This document shows, in pieces, positions 38,533 to 47,534 of a DNA stretch of 57,944 nucleotides (its first letter is position 1; each line of letters starts with the position of its first letter). This DNA comes from a virus. The notes beneath the pieces are model-generated. The model was not told the origin of the DNA and did not search any database. It was given only the letters and a program-made list of their open reading frames with translations. The stretch is taken from the IMG/VR virus record IMGVR_UViG_3300032093_000154, positions 1 to 57,944 of that record; one strand, written 5' to 3'. The translations under genes were made by a program, and so were the position numbers.

Positions 38533-40185
38533 ATGCCAACACAAAAATTAACCGATAGAGTATTAGTAACAGGAGTTACACTTAACGATCTTGTTCATAT
38601 TGTAATCCCAACAGACATATCACAAAATCCTGCAGGATCTTCATATAAAGCCACAATTGGACAAGTTATGAATACAATAACAGGATCAACAATTATGATT
38701 TTGGGCGATGGAGTTGGATCCACAGAAAGATGTGCAAATAATAATAATGCTTGTTGTGATTACTCAACTGTTAGTGGAGGTAGATGTAATACTGCTTTAA
38801 ATACTTATTCCACAATTGGGGGTGGATGTAGCAATTTTGCGTGTGGATCAAAATCAACAGTTGGGGGTGGTACTAAAAATACCGCTTATGGAGATTTCTC
38901 AACACTTAGTGGGGGGTATTGTAATACTTCTGAAGGTGTTTTATCTACACTTAGTGGTGGATATTGTAATACTTCATTTGGGTATACATCAACAATAGCG
39001 GGAGGGGCTCAAAATACAACATCATCGTATTATTCTATTATTGGTGGTGACTTTATTGGTGGGGGACAACAAAATACCATCTCATCATATTCTTCATATT
39101 ATTATAGTGGTTTAAATTTTATTGGTGGAGGACAACAAAATACCATTAATGTTTTTAGTAACTCATTTACACCGTCAGCATATAATTTTATCGGAGGAGG
39201 ATTTTTAAATGTTATAACAGGTGAAAGCACTAATACTATTGTTGGAGGAGGTAGTAATTTTATTGGATCGGATGTTAGTTCATTCATAGGTGGTGGGGGA
39301 GGAAATACAATATCCCCCCAAGTAAATTATAGTACTATAGTTGGTGGTACAAATAACACATCTAATGGATGTGTTTCTTTTATAGGTGGTGGTGATTCTA
39401 ATACATCAAATGGTAATTTATCGGTGGTAGTTGGTGGAAGTACTAATATATCAAGTAAATTGCACTCAGTTGTAGTTGGTGGTTATGGAAACATATCAGA
39501 TGGAATTTATTCATTCGTTGGGGGAGGTGTTGGAAATGAATCTTTTGGTGAATTTTCGTTTATTGGTGGCGGAACTACAAATACTTTATCAAGTTATGGA
39601 TCAACAATTGGGGGTGGTAGATTAAATAAAATTTTAACATCAGGATCTTCAATATCTACAATTGCTGGTGGTAGTGGTAATACAATTACCTCAACAGGAT
39701 CAACTATTGGATCCACAATTGCGGGTGGTATTTTTAACACGATAATAGGTGATTGCTCAATTGTTGGTGGTGGATATAAAAATACTTCTAATTGTTGTTA
39801 TAGTGTTGTTGTTGGAGGTGAGTGTAATACATCTAACAGCAGATACTCAATTATTTTAGGGGGGCAAAGTAATACGTCAAGTGGAAGTGCATCAACAGTT
39901 GTTGGAGGTATTAGTAATTTCACAAACGGTAATTATTCTTTTATTGGTGGAGGTGGGTACAATACGTCAAATGGAGTACATACTGGAATATTAGGGGGAT
40001 CAGGAAATACTATTTCAAATAATTGTTCATTCATAGTAGGTAATGGTATTACAACAGATAGAGACAATACAACATTTATGAATTGTTTATCAATTGTGGA
40101 TCTACAAGATGGTGCTGGTGGATTACCATCAGGATCTGTTTATTATTGCTCAACTGACTCTAATAGAATATATTACGTTCCATAA
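38533..40185 (+). CDS. YadA-head-like repeat tail fibre, second paralogue, 550 aa
   Basis: The first 75 residues match those of the 654-aa fibre (TDRVLVTGVTLNDLVHIV versus TDQIPATGVNLTDLFHIV, then NPAGSSYKATIGQV), and both continue through ERC-x-N-N-N into the repeats. Residues about 75-500 are YadA-type G-G-G-x-x-N-T repeats, some with longer loops such as SSYSSYYYSGLNFIGGG. The end differs: instead of the large tip domain it has a short SIVDLQDGAGGLPSGSVYY segment and closes with NRIYYVP. Paralogues with a common base but different tips suggest alternative receptor-binding ends. It sits at the end of a sub-cluster and is followed by a possible hairpin. Confidence 0.85.
   Translation: MPTQKLTDRVLVTGVTLNDLVHIVIPTDISQNPAGSSYKATIGQVMNTITGSTIMILGDGVGSTERCANNNNACCDYSTVSGGRCNTALNTYSTIGGGCSNFACGSKSTVGGGTKNTAYGDFSTLSGGYCNTSEGVLSTLSGGYCNTSFGYTSTIAGGAQNTTSSYYSIIGGDFIGGGQQNTISSYSSYYYSGLNFIGGGQQNTINVFSNSFTPSAYNFIGGGFLNVITGESTNTIVGGGSNFIGSDVSSFIGGGGGNTISPQVNYSTIVGGTNNTSNGCVSFIGGGDSNTSNGNLSVVVGGSTNISSKLHSVVVGGYGNISDGIYSFVGGGVGNESFGEFSFIGGGTTNTLSSYGSTIGGGRLNKILTSGSSISTIAGGSGNTITSTGSTIGSTIAGGIFNTIIGDCSIVGGGYKNTSNCCYSVVVGGECNTSNSRYSIILGGQSNTSSGSASTVVGGISNFTNGNYSFIGGGGYNTSNGVHTGILGGSGNTISNNCSFIVGNGITTDRDNTTFMNCLSIVDLQDGAGGLPSGSVYYCSTDSNRIYYVP
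38757..40040 (+). repeat. Coding repeat tract, YadA-like units (second fibre)
   Basis: Degenerate 39-60 bp units encoding G-G-G-x-x-N-T-x-S, homologous in pattern to those at 35548-36840. Several units share stretches with the first fibre, for example AGTGGTGGATATTGTAATAC-type segments, so gene conversion between the two is possible. Confidence 0.8.
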
Positions 40186-40215
40186 TTCACTTTTAAGGAT
40201 TTATGAATATTATTT

Positions 40216-40249
40216 TAATTAATTACCTCAAAAATAGGTTAATTGATTA
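40216..40249 (+). terminator. Possible hairpin terminator after second fibre
   Basis: TAATTAATTACCT (40216-40228) pairs with AGGTTAATTGATTA (40236-40249), with one mismatch and one bulge, around a 7-base loop. No proper T-run follows and the stem is AT-rich, so termination is uncertain. It overlaps the next TATTTAT motif. Confidence 0.35.
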
Positions 40250-40254
40250 TTTAT
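40248..40254 (+). promoter_or_regulatory. TATTTAT motif before the 520-aa gene
   Basis: TATTTAT followed by TATAAA lies 17 bases before the ATG at 40272 in an 86-base gap, one of the longest gaps in the fibre bank. Confidence 0.4.
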
Positions 40255-40271
40255 TATAAAACACCATTTAA

Positions 40272-41834
40272 ATGTCAAATTGTTATTGTTTAGAGTTTAG
40301 TTTTGCGAGTTTAAGTGAGTACGAATTAACGTACAACAATTGTACTGGTGGAACCGTAACTGAAACATTTTTAAGTGGAGTTACATATAATATTTGTAGT
40401 CAAGATTTTAATCCGATTACATCATGTCTTGATATAAATTTTGAGGTAAAAGGACTATGTGTTGATGGAACTTGTCCGGGAGAAACACTTAAATATCAAA
40501 ATGAATGTAACGTCCTAACAATATTTCCAATGGGAGTCCAATGTTTTGTGGATCAACCAACACATCCAGGATCAACAGATGGAACTGTAAGTTTATTAAT
40601 CACAGGAGGAACACCACCTTATTATATAAATTGGGAAAATGGAAGCCATTCACAAACTATAACAAATTTGGGTGTTGGAGAATATTCTGCAACGGTTATA
40701 GATTATTATGGTGATTTTACTGCAAACACAATATGTGTTTTAACGGGAGATACACCAACACCTAGCGTTACGCCAACACCAACACCTACCCCTATACCGG
40801 CATTCCCTGATCTATGTTTGGTTATTAAAGGTAGATTTGGAAAAGTTTCATTATTGGAAGTTATTGATTTTACATTTAATGGTTATTATGGTGGAAAACC
40901 TAGTTGGATCTCCTCAGATACTTTTAAATTAATACGTTGGGATTCCATAAATAATCAGTGGGAAATAACAGGATTACCATATACATTGGTTAATTTAAAT
41001 CCTGCGGTTCCGCCATTAACGGGATGGAATACGATAGGTGTAACTTTACCATACCAAATACAGTCAATATCTCTAACTGAAGGTAATTGTGGGACACAAG
41101 ATATATTAAGATATAATCTCACTATTAATCAACCAACCTGTGGATGTGACGGAAGTATAGTTTTTGATATTATTGACGGAGTACCTCCATACCAATACTC
41201 AATAAATGGGGTTAATTATTTCAATAATCAACCAATATTCCAAAACCTATGTGGTGGAATTTATTCAACTTCAGTAATAGATTCTTCGGGTCAAACTTTT
41301 AATCAAACCGCAACTTTAAATTTTCCACCACCAAATCAAACATATGTTATAACATTAACTTTGAATAATATTGGAAATACATTTAATGTATCGGTAACAC
41401 CTTCATTACCTGTTGGATCCTCGGTAACATTTGATTTGGTTCATGTAAGTGATTTTACGGTTTCACCTGTATTCAGCGCATATACCTATAATGATAATGT
41501 TGTTGTGAATGTTAATGGATCACCTATTTCCGTAACATCACAATCAACACAAAATATACAAACATTGTTAGGTAAAGGATGTAATAATTTTGCAATACCA
41601 AATCCAACATCAACTAATAGTGTAACAACAAAAACTTGGGGTAATATTACGATGATACAAGGAACAACTGTTAATGGTACAATAAATAATGTGACAACAC
41701 TTAATCCATTACTTGATCCTGATACTCCTTGTTTGTCAGAAAAACATTCTTATACGTTAAATTTAAACAATGTGGAAATTAATGGGTGTGAATGTTGTGA
41801 TGTTGCAATAGTAAACCCCCCATTGGTGTTGTAA
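40272..41834 (+). CDS. Modular adhesin: CYC module, Thr/Pro linker, SprB-like repeats, 520 aa
   Basis: Residues about 3-80 form a Cys-rich module beginning CYCLEFSFASLSEYELTYNN, with later NICS and GLCVDGTC; a related module is in the (-) strand proteins at 52641-53849 and 53852-54961. Residues about 85-155 are an SprB-type repeat (STDGTVSLLITGGTPPYYIN), then a short Thr/Pro linker TPTPSVTPTPTPTPIPAFP (about 158-176), a unique domain, a second SprB-like repeat (CGCDGSIVFDIIDGVPPYQY, about 292-350), and a Thr/Asn-rich C-terminal domain ending with CECCDVAIV. No signal peptide. It lies between the second YadA-like fibre and the 811-aa protein. It is most likely a virion surface adhesin; the receptor is unknown. 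Confidence 0.75.
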   Translation: MSNCYCLEFSFASLSEYELTYNNCTGGTVTETFLSGVTYNICSQDFNPITSCLDINFEVKGLCVDGTCPGETLKYQNECNVLTIFPMGVQCFVDQPTHPGSTDGTVSLLITGGTPPYYINWENGSHSQTITNLGVGEYSATVIDYYGDFTANTICVLTGDTPTPSVTPTPTPTPIPAFPDLCLVIKGRFGKVSLLEVIDFTFNGYYGGKPSWISSDTFKLIRWDSINNQWEITGLPYTLVNLNPAVPPLTGWNTIGVTLPYQIQSISLTEGNCGTQDILRYNLTINQPTCGCDGSIVFDIIDGVPPYQYSINGVNYFNNQPIFQNLCGGIYSTSVIDSSGQTFNQTATLNFPPPNQTYVITLTLNNIGNTFNVSVTPSLPVGSSVTFDLVHVSDFTVSPVFSAYTYNDNVVVNVNGSPISVTSQSTQNIQTLLGKGCNNFAIPNPTSTNSVTTKTWGNITMIQGTTVNGTINNVTTLNPLLDPDTPCLSEKHSYTLNLNNVEINGCECCDVAIVNPPLVL

Positions 41835-41850
41835 TAAAATAGAAAATATA

Positions 41851-41858
41851 GTATTTAT
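41851..41858 (+). promoter_or_regulatory. GTATTTAT motif before the 811-aa gene
   Basis: GTATTTAT ends only seven bases before the ATG at 41866. A T4-like start 6-7 bases downstream of the motif would give an essentially leaderless mRNA. Confidence 0.5.
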
Positions 41859-41865
41859 ATAACAA

Positions 41866-44301
41866 ATGGCATATATACTTAAAAATACATCGGGTTTAGT
41901 AAATACTAGAGTAACCGACACAGGAAGACAAAAATTGTCTGAAGGTAATTTTAATATTGCTTATTTCCAAATTGGAGATAGTGAAGTATCATACAACGCA
42001 TTACCTAGCAGTTATAATCAACCATATAGTATGGTTTTAGAACCACCATTTAATACACAAAATAGTGCTGGAATACCTCAATCAAATAGACAAAGTGTTA
42101 AATACCCTTATTTTGTTGATAGTAGTAATGGGAATACATATGGTATACCATATATGGATTCAGATATTGAACCTGTTTTTAATAGGGCTCCATTAAGGGG
42201 ATTTTTTACGGGTAATACAACCGCAACAACGATAAATTGGAGTGCTTTAACTAATGACAATTATGTTATAAATTCTAATTATGTTGTAAATTTAGGTCAA
42301 CTTAGTGGGTCAAGTGAAATAACATTGATTTTTTCGGGTGTTAGTTATAATACATCAACAACACCTTCAGTTGGGGATCTTATAACAATATATTTTGATG
42401 GTAAATCAGACACCAATCAAATTTGTTATAATGTACCAACACCTACGCCGACAGCGTCCCCCTATTCAACACCGACTTCTACCCCAACACCAAGTAGTAC
42501 AAATAATATTGAGTGTACGCCAACTGCAACACCAACACCAACAAAAACTCCTTGTGTAACTCCATCGTCAAGTCCTGCTTGCCCACCACCACCACTACCT
42601 GATTGTTTAATGTCTCTTGAGAGTTGTTATCCTATGATGACATATAAGATTGTTGGTATTTGTGGTAATGTTGTTACATTGGATAGAAATACCCCTGATT
42701 TATCAAATTTCTCAGGTAATTGTTATTCAAGAGTATTAATATATCCACCAAACATGACAACGATATATGATAGTATTACACCAGGCCCACATTGGAGTCA
42801 GGATGTAATTAATTTTGAATCTGTTTGTGATATAGATCAATTTGATGTAAAGGTTTGGAACATGAACATTCCTTGGAGTGAAAATCCGGCAGGTTTGATA
42901 CCATCTGTATATCAAGGTTATAATTATTTTGGATCCAAAGATTATTTGGGGACTAAAGAATATTTGGGTTATGCTTCCACATTAGGAAGTAGAGACACTA
43001 GTTCTGTTTACTATTATAACTCGTTTGATGAGAAAATAACAGTAACACCTAGTGAACAAAAGGCAATTGCGATCATTCACTATACTAATCAAACAATTGA
43101 TTTCTTCTATGGTGAAAAATTTGCTCTTGAACCTTATGATCCAACAAACCCTGAAGACACTACAGGACAAGCAAGAAACTTTAAATTACACGTTCCTTGG
43201 CTTATGTGGCACAAGAATTCACAATGTTGTTTTGGTGAAACTTTTTGGGTAGATCCTGCGGGATTTGAGGATAAGAATTTATTTGAAGTTCATTATATTG
43301 AATCAACAAAGAATTCAGGAATGAACCAACCAGGAATTAGATATTATCATCTTTGGGATACTCATGCAAATGCTGACGGATACCCAAGTAGAGTTGGTAA
43401 AGTTTTCCCTGATAGTAAAATAATTGTTATTGACGATGAAGAAATTATTGCGGCAATGTCTTATAAGTCAAATAGAAACTGGACATTAACCGCACCACAA
43501 ATATCTTTGATCACTCCTAACACTTGTGGTCAATCAACAACAACCATTGATGGAATTTTGACAGGAAGTAATGAAACTATGTTCGTTACTTATAGATTGT
43601 CAAATCCGACAGGATTTACAAACTCACTACATTGTAATTATTACTCAAAGATAACAGGAAATAATAATGATTGTAATCCTGATACAACCAAAAATGTTGC
43701 GGTTAGATTCGGAGAAGAATTTAAATGTTTGGTTCAACCATCATTTAGTGCCGGTAGTGAATGTATTACATCTTGTGTTGTTCCTAATGGTTATTATGCA
43801 ACTAACTTTGAAATATTATGTCAAAAAGTAACTACAGGAACAAGACCAAATCCTGCGAATTGGAAGATCATTGATTTTACCTCATCACTTTCAGGATCTA
43901 CAATAAATGGTTATTTAACTGAAAATGGATTAACAGGAACTACATTTGTTATTACACCTGATTTATATAATACCGCACCGACATATAATCTTAATAATTA
44001 TATTTCATTGCCACAAATTGGAGCAACGGGTCAAACACTTAATTTCGGTGATGAATATTATTTCTATGGATCATTTGAGACTGACATCCAAGCAACAATT
44101 TACGAAATGAAATACAAGGTCAATTTAAGTAATGCTGAGTTCCTTAGAAGTACAAATCCTACTTGGACACAAGGTAATCCATTATATATTAGTGAAATTG
44201 CATTACTTGATAGAAACAAAGATGTTTTGGTTGTCTCTAAATTACAATCACCTGTTTTAAGACAAGGTATTCAGCAATTTGTGGTCAAGTTAGATTTCTA
44301 A
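41866..44301 (+). CDS. Structural protein with internal Thr/Pro insert, 811 aa
   Basis: The N-terminus is distinctive: ILKNTSGLVNTRVTDTGRQK, then LSEGNFNIAYFQIGDSEV, a segment I associate with conserved virion proteins of T4-like Bacteroidota phages without being able to name the T4 equivalent. Residues about 188-245 are a Thr/Pro/Ser linker with PTPTPTASPYSTPTSTPTPS and several Cys, apparently inserted into the protein. The middle (about 250-520) holds a folded domain with His, Trp and Asp clusters (YHLWDTHANADGYPS) suggestive of metal or carbohydrate binding, and the C-terminal 150 residues return to a conserved strand-rich style (PLYISEIALLDRNKDVLVVS). It is the last structural gene of the (+) bank. 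Confidence 0.75.
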   Translation: MAYILKNTSGLVNTRVTDTGRQKLSEGNFNIAYFQIGDSEVSYNALPSSYNQPYSMVLEPPFNTQNSAGIPQSNRQSVKYPYFVDSSNGNTYGIPYMDSDIEPVFNRAPLRGFFTGNTTATTINWSALTNDNYVINSNYVVNLGQLSGSSEITLIFSGVSYNTSTTPSVGDLITIYFDGKSDTNQICYNVPTPTPTASPYSTPTSTPTPSSTNNIECTPTATPTPTKTPCVTPSSSPACPPPPLPDCLMSLESCYPMMTYKIVGICGNVVTLDRNTPDLSNFSGNCYSRVLIYPPNMTTIYDSITPGPHWSQDVINFESVCDIDQFDVKVWNMNIPWSENPAGLIPSVYQGYNYFGSKDYLGTKEYLGYASTLGSRDTSSVYYYNSFDEKITVTPSEQKAIAIIHYTNQTIDFFYGEKFALEPYDPTNPEDTTGQARNFKLHVPWLMWHKNSQCCFGETFWVDPAGFEDKNLFEVHYIESTKNSGMNQPGIRYYHLWDTHANADGYPSRVGKVFPDSKIIVIDDEEIIAAMSYKSNRNWTLTAPQISLITPNTCGQSTTTIDGILTGSNETMFVTYRLSNPTGFTNSLHCNYYSKITGNNNDCNPDTTKNVAVRFGEEFKCLVQPSFSAGSECITSCVVPNGYYATNFEILCQKVTTGTRPNPANWKIIDFTSSLSGSTINGYLTENGLTGTTFVITPDLYNTAPTYNLNNYISLPQIGATGQTLNFGDEYYFYGSFETDIQATIYEMKYKVNLSNAEFLRSTNPTWTQGNPLYISEIALLDRNKDVLVVSKLQSPVLRQGIQQFVVKLDF

Positions 44302-44351
44302 AACTTTAATTTTTTTTATTAGTCATTATATTATTAATAAATAATTTTTTT

Positions 44352-44957
44352 ATGGCAAAAAATATTAAGAACTCACCCAAGATATTAGGATTAGATGTCT
44401 CAACAAGAACTATAGGTTGGGCTTTATTTGATATACAAACAAAAGAACTTTTAGAGTTATCTCACGTTTCACCAAGACCAAAAGCTAAAGATTTTGGTGA
44501 TAATAAGATGTTAGAGCTTATTTTAAAATCTGAAATTTTTAAAACAAAATTATTGGAATATAAAAATTTGGGTATTGTAAACGTAATCATTGAAGAACCA
44601 TTATTAAATTCAAATAACGTATATACAATACAAACATTATTAAGGTTTAATACATTGATATGTAAAGAAATATATGATGTTTTAGGTATTGTTCCTGAAT
44701 TTATATCAACCTATAATTCAAGAAAATTTGCATTCCCTGAATTGGTTAAGGAAAATGATAAAAAGAAATTTGTATTATTTGGAGGATTACCAAAAGATGT
44801 TGATAAGAAAATGATAATTTGGGAATTAGTTGCAAAAAAGGAACCACAGATCCAATGGTTATACACCAAAAATAATACTCTCAAGAAAGAAAACTTTGAT
44901 CAAACTGATGCATATACTTGTGTTTTAGGATATATGAGATCAAGAGAAATTTGGTAA
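44352..44957 (+). CDS. ruvC: RuvC-like Holliday junction resolvase
   Basis: A 201-aa protein of the RNase H-fold resolvase family. ILGLDVSTRTIGWALFD (11-27) supplies the first catalytic Asp (15); VIIEEP (78-83) supplies the second acidic residue; FDQTDAYTCVLGY near the C-terminus supplies the third and fourth (Asp183 and Asp186). This order matches RuvC: D, E, D-x-x-D. The enzyme would resolve recombination junctions or debranch DNA before packaging, the job done in T4 by the unrelated endonuclease VII (gp49). It sits alone between the two fibre banks, reading toward the (-) bank, 50 bases after the 811-aa gene. Family assignment is strong; substrate preference is unknown. Confidence 0.85.
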   Translation: MAKNIKNSPKILGLDVSTRTIGWALFDIQTKELLELSHVSPRPKAKDFGDNKMLELILKSEIFKTKLLEYKNLGIVNVIIEEPLLNSNNVYTIQTLLRFNTLICKEIYDVLGIVPEFISTYNSRKFAFPELVKENDKKKFVLFGGLPKDVDKKMIIWELVAKKEPQIQWLYTKNNTLKKENFDQTDAYTCVLGYMRSREIW

Positions 44958-45004
44958 ATCATCTAATTAAACGATAATTTTAAATATCATATAATTAGAC
45001 GATT
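44957..45004. terminator. Long imperfect hairpin between convergent gene banks
   Basis: Arms 44957-44976 and 44985-45004 pair at 17 of 20 positions around an 8-base AT loop. It fills the 54-base gap between the convergent stops of the resolvase gene and the 64-aa (-) gene, so it probably ends transcription from both sides, although neither side has a long T-run. Confidence 0.55.
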
Positions 45005-45011
45005 ATATTAA

Positions 45012-45206
45012 TTATTCGGGTTGATATATTCCATACTTAATATAATATGCCGGATATTGATATAATGGGAAATCAGGTGGATATATTGGGTTATTTAATT
45101 CACCGACTAATACCATTTCATCATATTCATATTCACCACTAACACAAACAACCCTATTTGGTTCATTGTGTAATATTTCTCCTTTTTCTAGTAAAATTTT
45201 TTCCAT
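45012..45206 (-). CDS. Small acidic protein of unknown function, 64 aa
   Basis: Not recognised. It is rich in Glu, Tyr and Pro, opens MEKILLEKGEILHNEPNRVV with a strand CVSGEYEYDEMVLVGEL, and ends with the aromatic/proline segment PPDFPLYQYPAYYIKYGIY. No membrane or metal-binding motif. It is the last gene of the (-) strand bank, three bases after the 53-aa gene, and its stop faces the RuvC-like gene across the hairpin. The organisation says it is co-transcribed with the fibre genes. A fibre chaperone or capping protein is a possible role, judging only from the habit of T4-type phages of ending fibre operons with small chaperones. Confidence 0.65.
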   Translation of the reverse strand: MEKILLEKGEILHNEPNRVVCVSGEYEYDEMVLVGELNNPIYPPDFPLYQYPAYYIKYGIYQPE

Positions 45207-45209
45207 AAT

Positions 45210-45371
45210 TTAACTTATAAAAATAAAACTAACTTCACCCGTACCACCACTGGTTTGTTGAAAGTCAAAATTATCACCATCATAACTGTACCCAAGAGTA
45301 ACCCCACCTGGGGTACTTTCAGGTGTTTCATATATAAAGATTAATGAATCATATGTTATATCATCTATCAT
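45210..45371 (-). CDS. Very small protein coupled to fibre gene, 53 aa
   Basis: This frame reads MIDDITYDSLIFIYETPEST, then a Gly-rich middle, and ends TGEVSFIFIS. Its ATG overlaps the stop of the 721-aa fibre gene in the arrangement ATGA, and the 64-aa gene begins three bases after its stop, so it fills the gap exactly. It would be a small beta-strand protein with alternating Phe/Ile residues. Support is genomic fit only (correct strand, coupled start, no leftover gap); I know of no family. Confidence 0.6.
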   Translation of the reverse strand: MIDDITYDSLIFIYETPESTPGGVTLGYSYDGDNFDFQQTSGGTGEVSFIFIS

Positions 45372-47533
45372 GTGTATAATATTGGTTTAACTATTAATCC
45401 TGATGCGGATAAGGTACTTGCACTATATCTAATATAATTACCCACAGTATTTGCCGATGATGACCATGAATTCCATGTATTACCATCATTTGATGAATAT
45501 TGCCAAATACCATTTGTTGATCCACTAACACTATCACTTAATAGTAATGTACTACCAGTTACATTATAAATATTAATATTAAGATTTGGTATTTGGTCAT
45601 TGAATATAGAACTTTGCCTCCAAGAAAAAATTTGAGACCCAATATTTGTATTTTCAATTGATGGGTCGTAATATGTTGTTGAAAGTGGGGTGTTATTTTC
45701 GTAATAGGACATTGAAATTCCATATATTTTTGATGGAATACAATTATTACCGATTGTTTTAAATGTTAGTTTAAATTGAATGCTTGAACCTGATGAGGAA
45801 GAAATATCTCCGTTTTGGCCAACTAATACCCAAGATCCTGTGTCTGCAGTTATTCCTGAAGTTCTATAATAAATGTCAAAATTTTCTGTTGGGACAATAA
45901 ATCTATCTTCATTAAAATATGATTTTGATTTAACATAAATTTTATTATATGTTGTTGCTGATGGTGTAGAAAACTCTGGTGTTATAATATAAGCATTTGT
46001 TGTTGTATGATATTGTTTGTCTGCCTCTAAAGGTAATGCGTATATGATATTATTATTAGTTGCTACATCCCTAACAATGTATGACAACTCATCAAAATAA
46101 TATGATCTTATTGGTGAGCTAATATAGTTAGCTGTAGGCTCATCAATACTAAACACCGTATATGTGTTTGTTTGGACTGTGTCATTTGTTAATGCAACTC
46201 TCTCAAAAGTGGTGGTTGAACCACTAATGTATGGGGTAACATAATGCCTAAATGTTCCTTGTAAATTTGGTATATAAAATCTTTGTGATTTTTCTAAATA
46301 GTGGAACCCTTGTAATTGTGAACTGGTACTAAAAGTAACCGCAGACCCAGGAGGGTTCTCAACCATAGTGTCTGAAATAAAAGTTGTTGATCCACTAACT
46401 ATATTTGCAGGAATTACTCTACCAATCCTTGTGTAATAATTTATATAATAATTATTATTAGTTCCTTTGATAAATGAATTGAAGAATCCCATATTTGTTC
46501 CTCCATGGGATTGAGATCCTGTTGTTAATAAAAATGGAGAATTTGAAACTCCACCAACAACTGTTAATGGTGATCTTATGTTGAATTTTTGTATGGATGA
46601 TGTTGTGGATGATAGATAACTCAAACTATATAATTCTTGGTTAGTAAAAGACGTTTTATCTTCCATTATAAGACCAATTGGTATGAATGATGCGGTAGTT
46701 CCTGTTGCATCTATTATTCTGTATCCTGCCCTTATGTTATCTACGGTTGTTGCAACAGGAATAACAGTTGGAGTTGGTCTGAAAAGTTCATATCTTAAAC
46801 CTTTAGTAATCATAATACTTCTAATTGATGCTGTTGCAACCCCATAATTGGTATAAATTAATCTAAAATCCTCAATTACATATGGAGTACCTGCGGAATA
46901 TGATAAACCATTAGTTTCGCCATCAGTACTATATTCTTTACCTATAATTAAAACTGTATTAGCCGATACTGATGTAATTTCATACCATTTAGTAATTGCA
47001 CTTGATATTGTTGATCCGAAGCCAATTCTATTGCCCGCACATACACCATTGGTAACCCAAGAAGTACTATCACCACTAACAATTGTTGAATTAACACTTA
47101 CAGTACCGCCAGTATGATATTCCATAGATGGTGTTATAGAATATGAGGTATGTGAAGCATTATTTGGTGCGTTAACCGTAATACTACCAATATTATTAAA
47201 TTCTTTTGTGGATTTTGTGTATGTACCTAAAAAAAATCTTTTAGCCACATTTCCCGTATTTTCTGTACCATGGTTATATATAATCCAGTTTACGTCTGAA
47301 TTATATTTTAAAAACCCTAATGAATTAATTTGGTCGTTATATACCGTTGAAAACTGTCTTACAACCTCATAACCTCTTATAAAAAAAGGTTCATATGGGG
47401 TTACGTAAATGTCTCCATATGAATCGGTATTTTTTTCCATTAAATACCCCAAATTCAATTTTGTGGAATCGTAATTAAGAGGATAGTCAACCGACTGAGT
47501 ATCAAAATTATATTCAATAAAATTTTTATACAT
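45368..47533 (-). CDS. Fibre protein, paralogue without propeller, 721 aa
   Basis: The N-terminus (MYKNFIEYNFDTQSVDYPLN) is related to that of the 1114-aa protein upstream (MAKNLIEFDAYSADVVDYNN). The two share a TGGTVSVN / TGGTVQVN strand with GNRIGFGS / GSRIGFGS and the SAGTPYVIED / STGTPYVIEE segment, and have similar C-termini (FSWRQSSIFNDQIPNLNINI versus FAWRQDSLWNGNIPDLKLRL; both with W-S-S-A-x-T-V-G-N-Y-I-R-Y). In this protein only about 30 residues separate the two shared blocks. It is Thr/Ser/Tyr/Asn-rich beta structure without Cys clusters. Location in the (-) bank suggests a host-binding fibre; no enzyme motif is visible. Confidence 0.8.
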   Translation of the reverse strand: MYKNFIEYNFDTQSVDYPLNYDSTKLNLGYLMEKNTDSYGDIYVTPYEPFFIRGYEVVRQFSTVYNDQINSLGFLKYNSDVNWIIYNHGTENTGNVAKRFFLGTYTKSTKEFNNIGSITVNAPNNASHTSYSITPSMEYHTGGTVSVNSTIVSGDSTSWVTNGVCAGNRIGFGSTISSAITKWYEITSVSANTVLIIGKEYSTDGETNGLSYSAGTPYVIEDFRLIYTNYGVATASIRSIMITKGLRYELFRPTPTVIPVATTVDNIRAGYRIIDATGTTASFIPIGLIMEDKTSFTNQELYSLSYLSSTTSSIQKFNIRSPLTVVGGVSNSPFLLTTGSQSHGGTNMGFFNSFIKGTNNNYYINYYTRIGRVIPANIVSGSTTFISDTMVENPPGSAVTFSTSSQLQGFHYLEKSQRFYIPNLQGTFRHYVTPYISGSTTTFERVALTNDTVQTNTYTVFSIDEPTANYISSPIRSYYFDELSYIVRDVATNNNIIYALPLEADKQYHTTTNAYIITPEFSTPSATTYNKIYVKSKSYFNEDRFIVPTENFDIYYRTSGITADTGSWVLVGQNGDISSSSGSSIQFKLTFKTIGNNCIPSKIYGISMSYYENNTPLSTTYYDPSIENTNIGSQIFSWRQSSIFNDQIPNLNINIYNVTGSTLLLSDSVSGSTNGIWQYSSNDGNTWNSWSSSANTVGNYIRYSASTLSASGLIVKPILYT

Positions 47534-47534
47534 A

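Noticed and set aside
35548-40040. Repeat tracts considered as a CRISPR array
   Set aside because: The units are in-frame, encode a known beta-roll pattern, and are degenerate without constant repeats and unique spacers.
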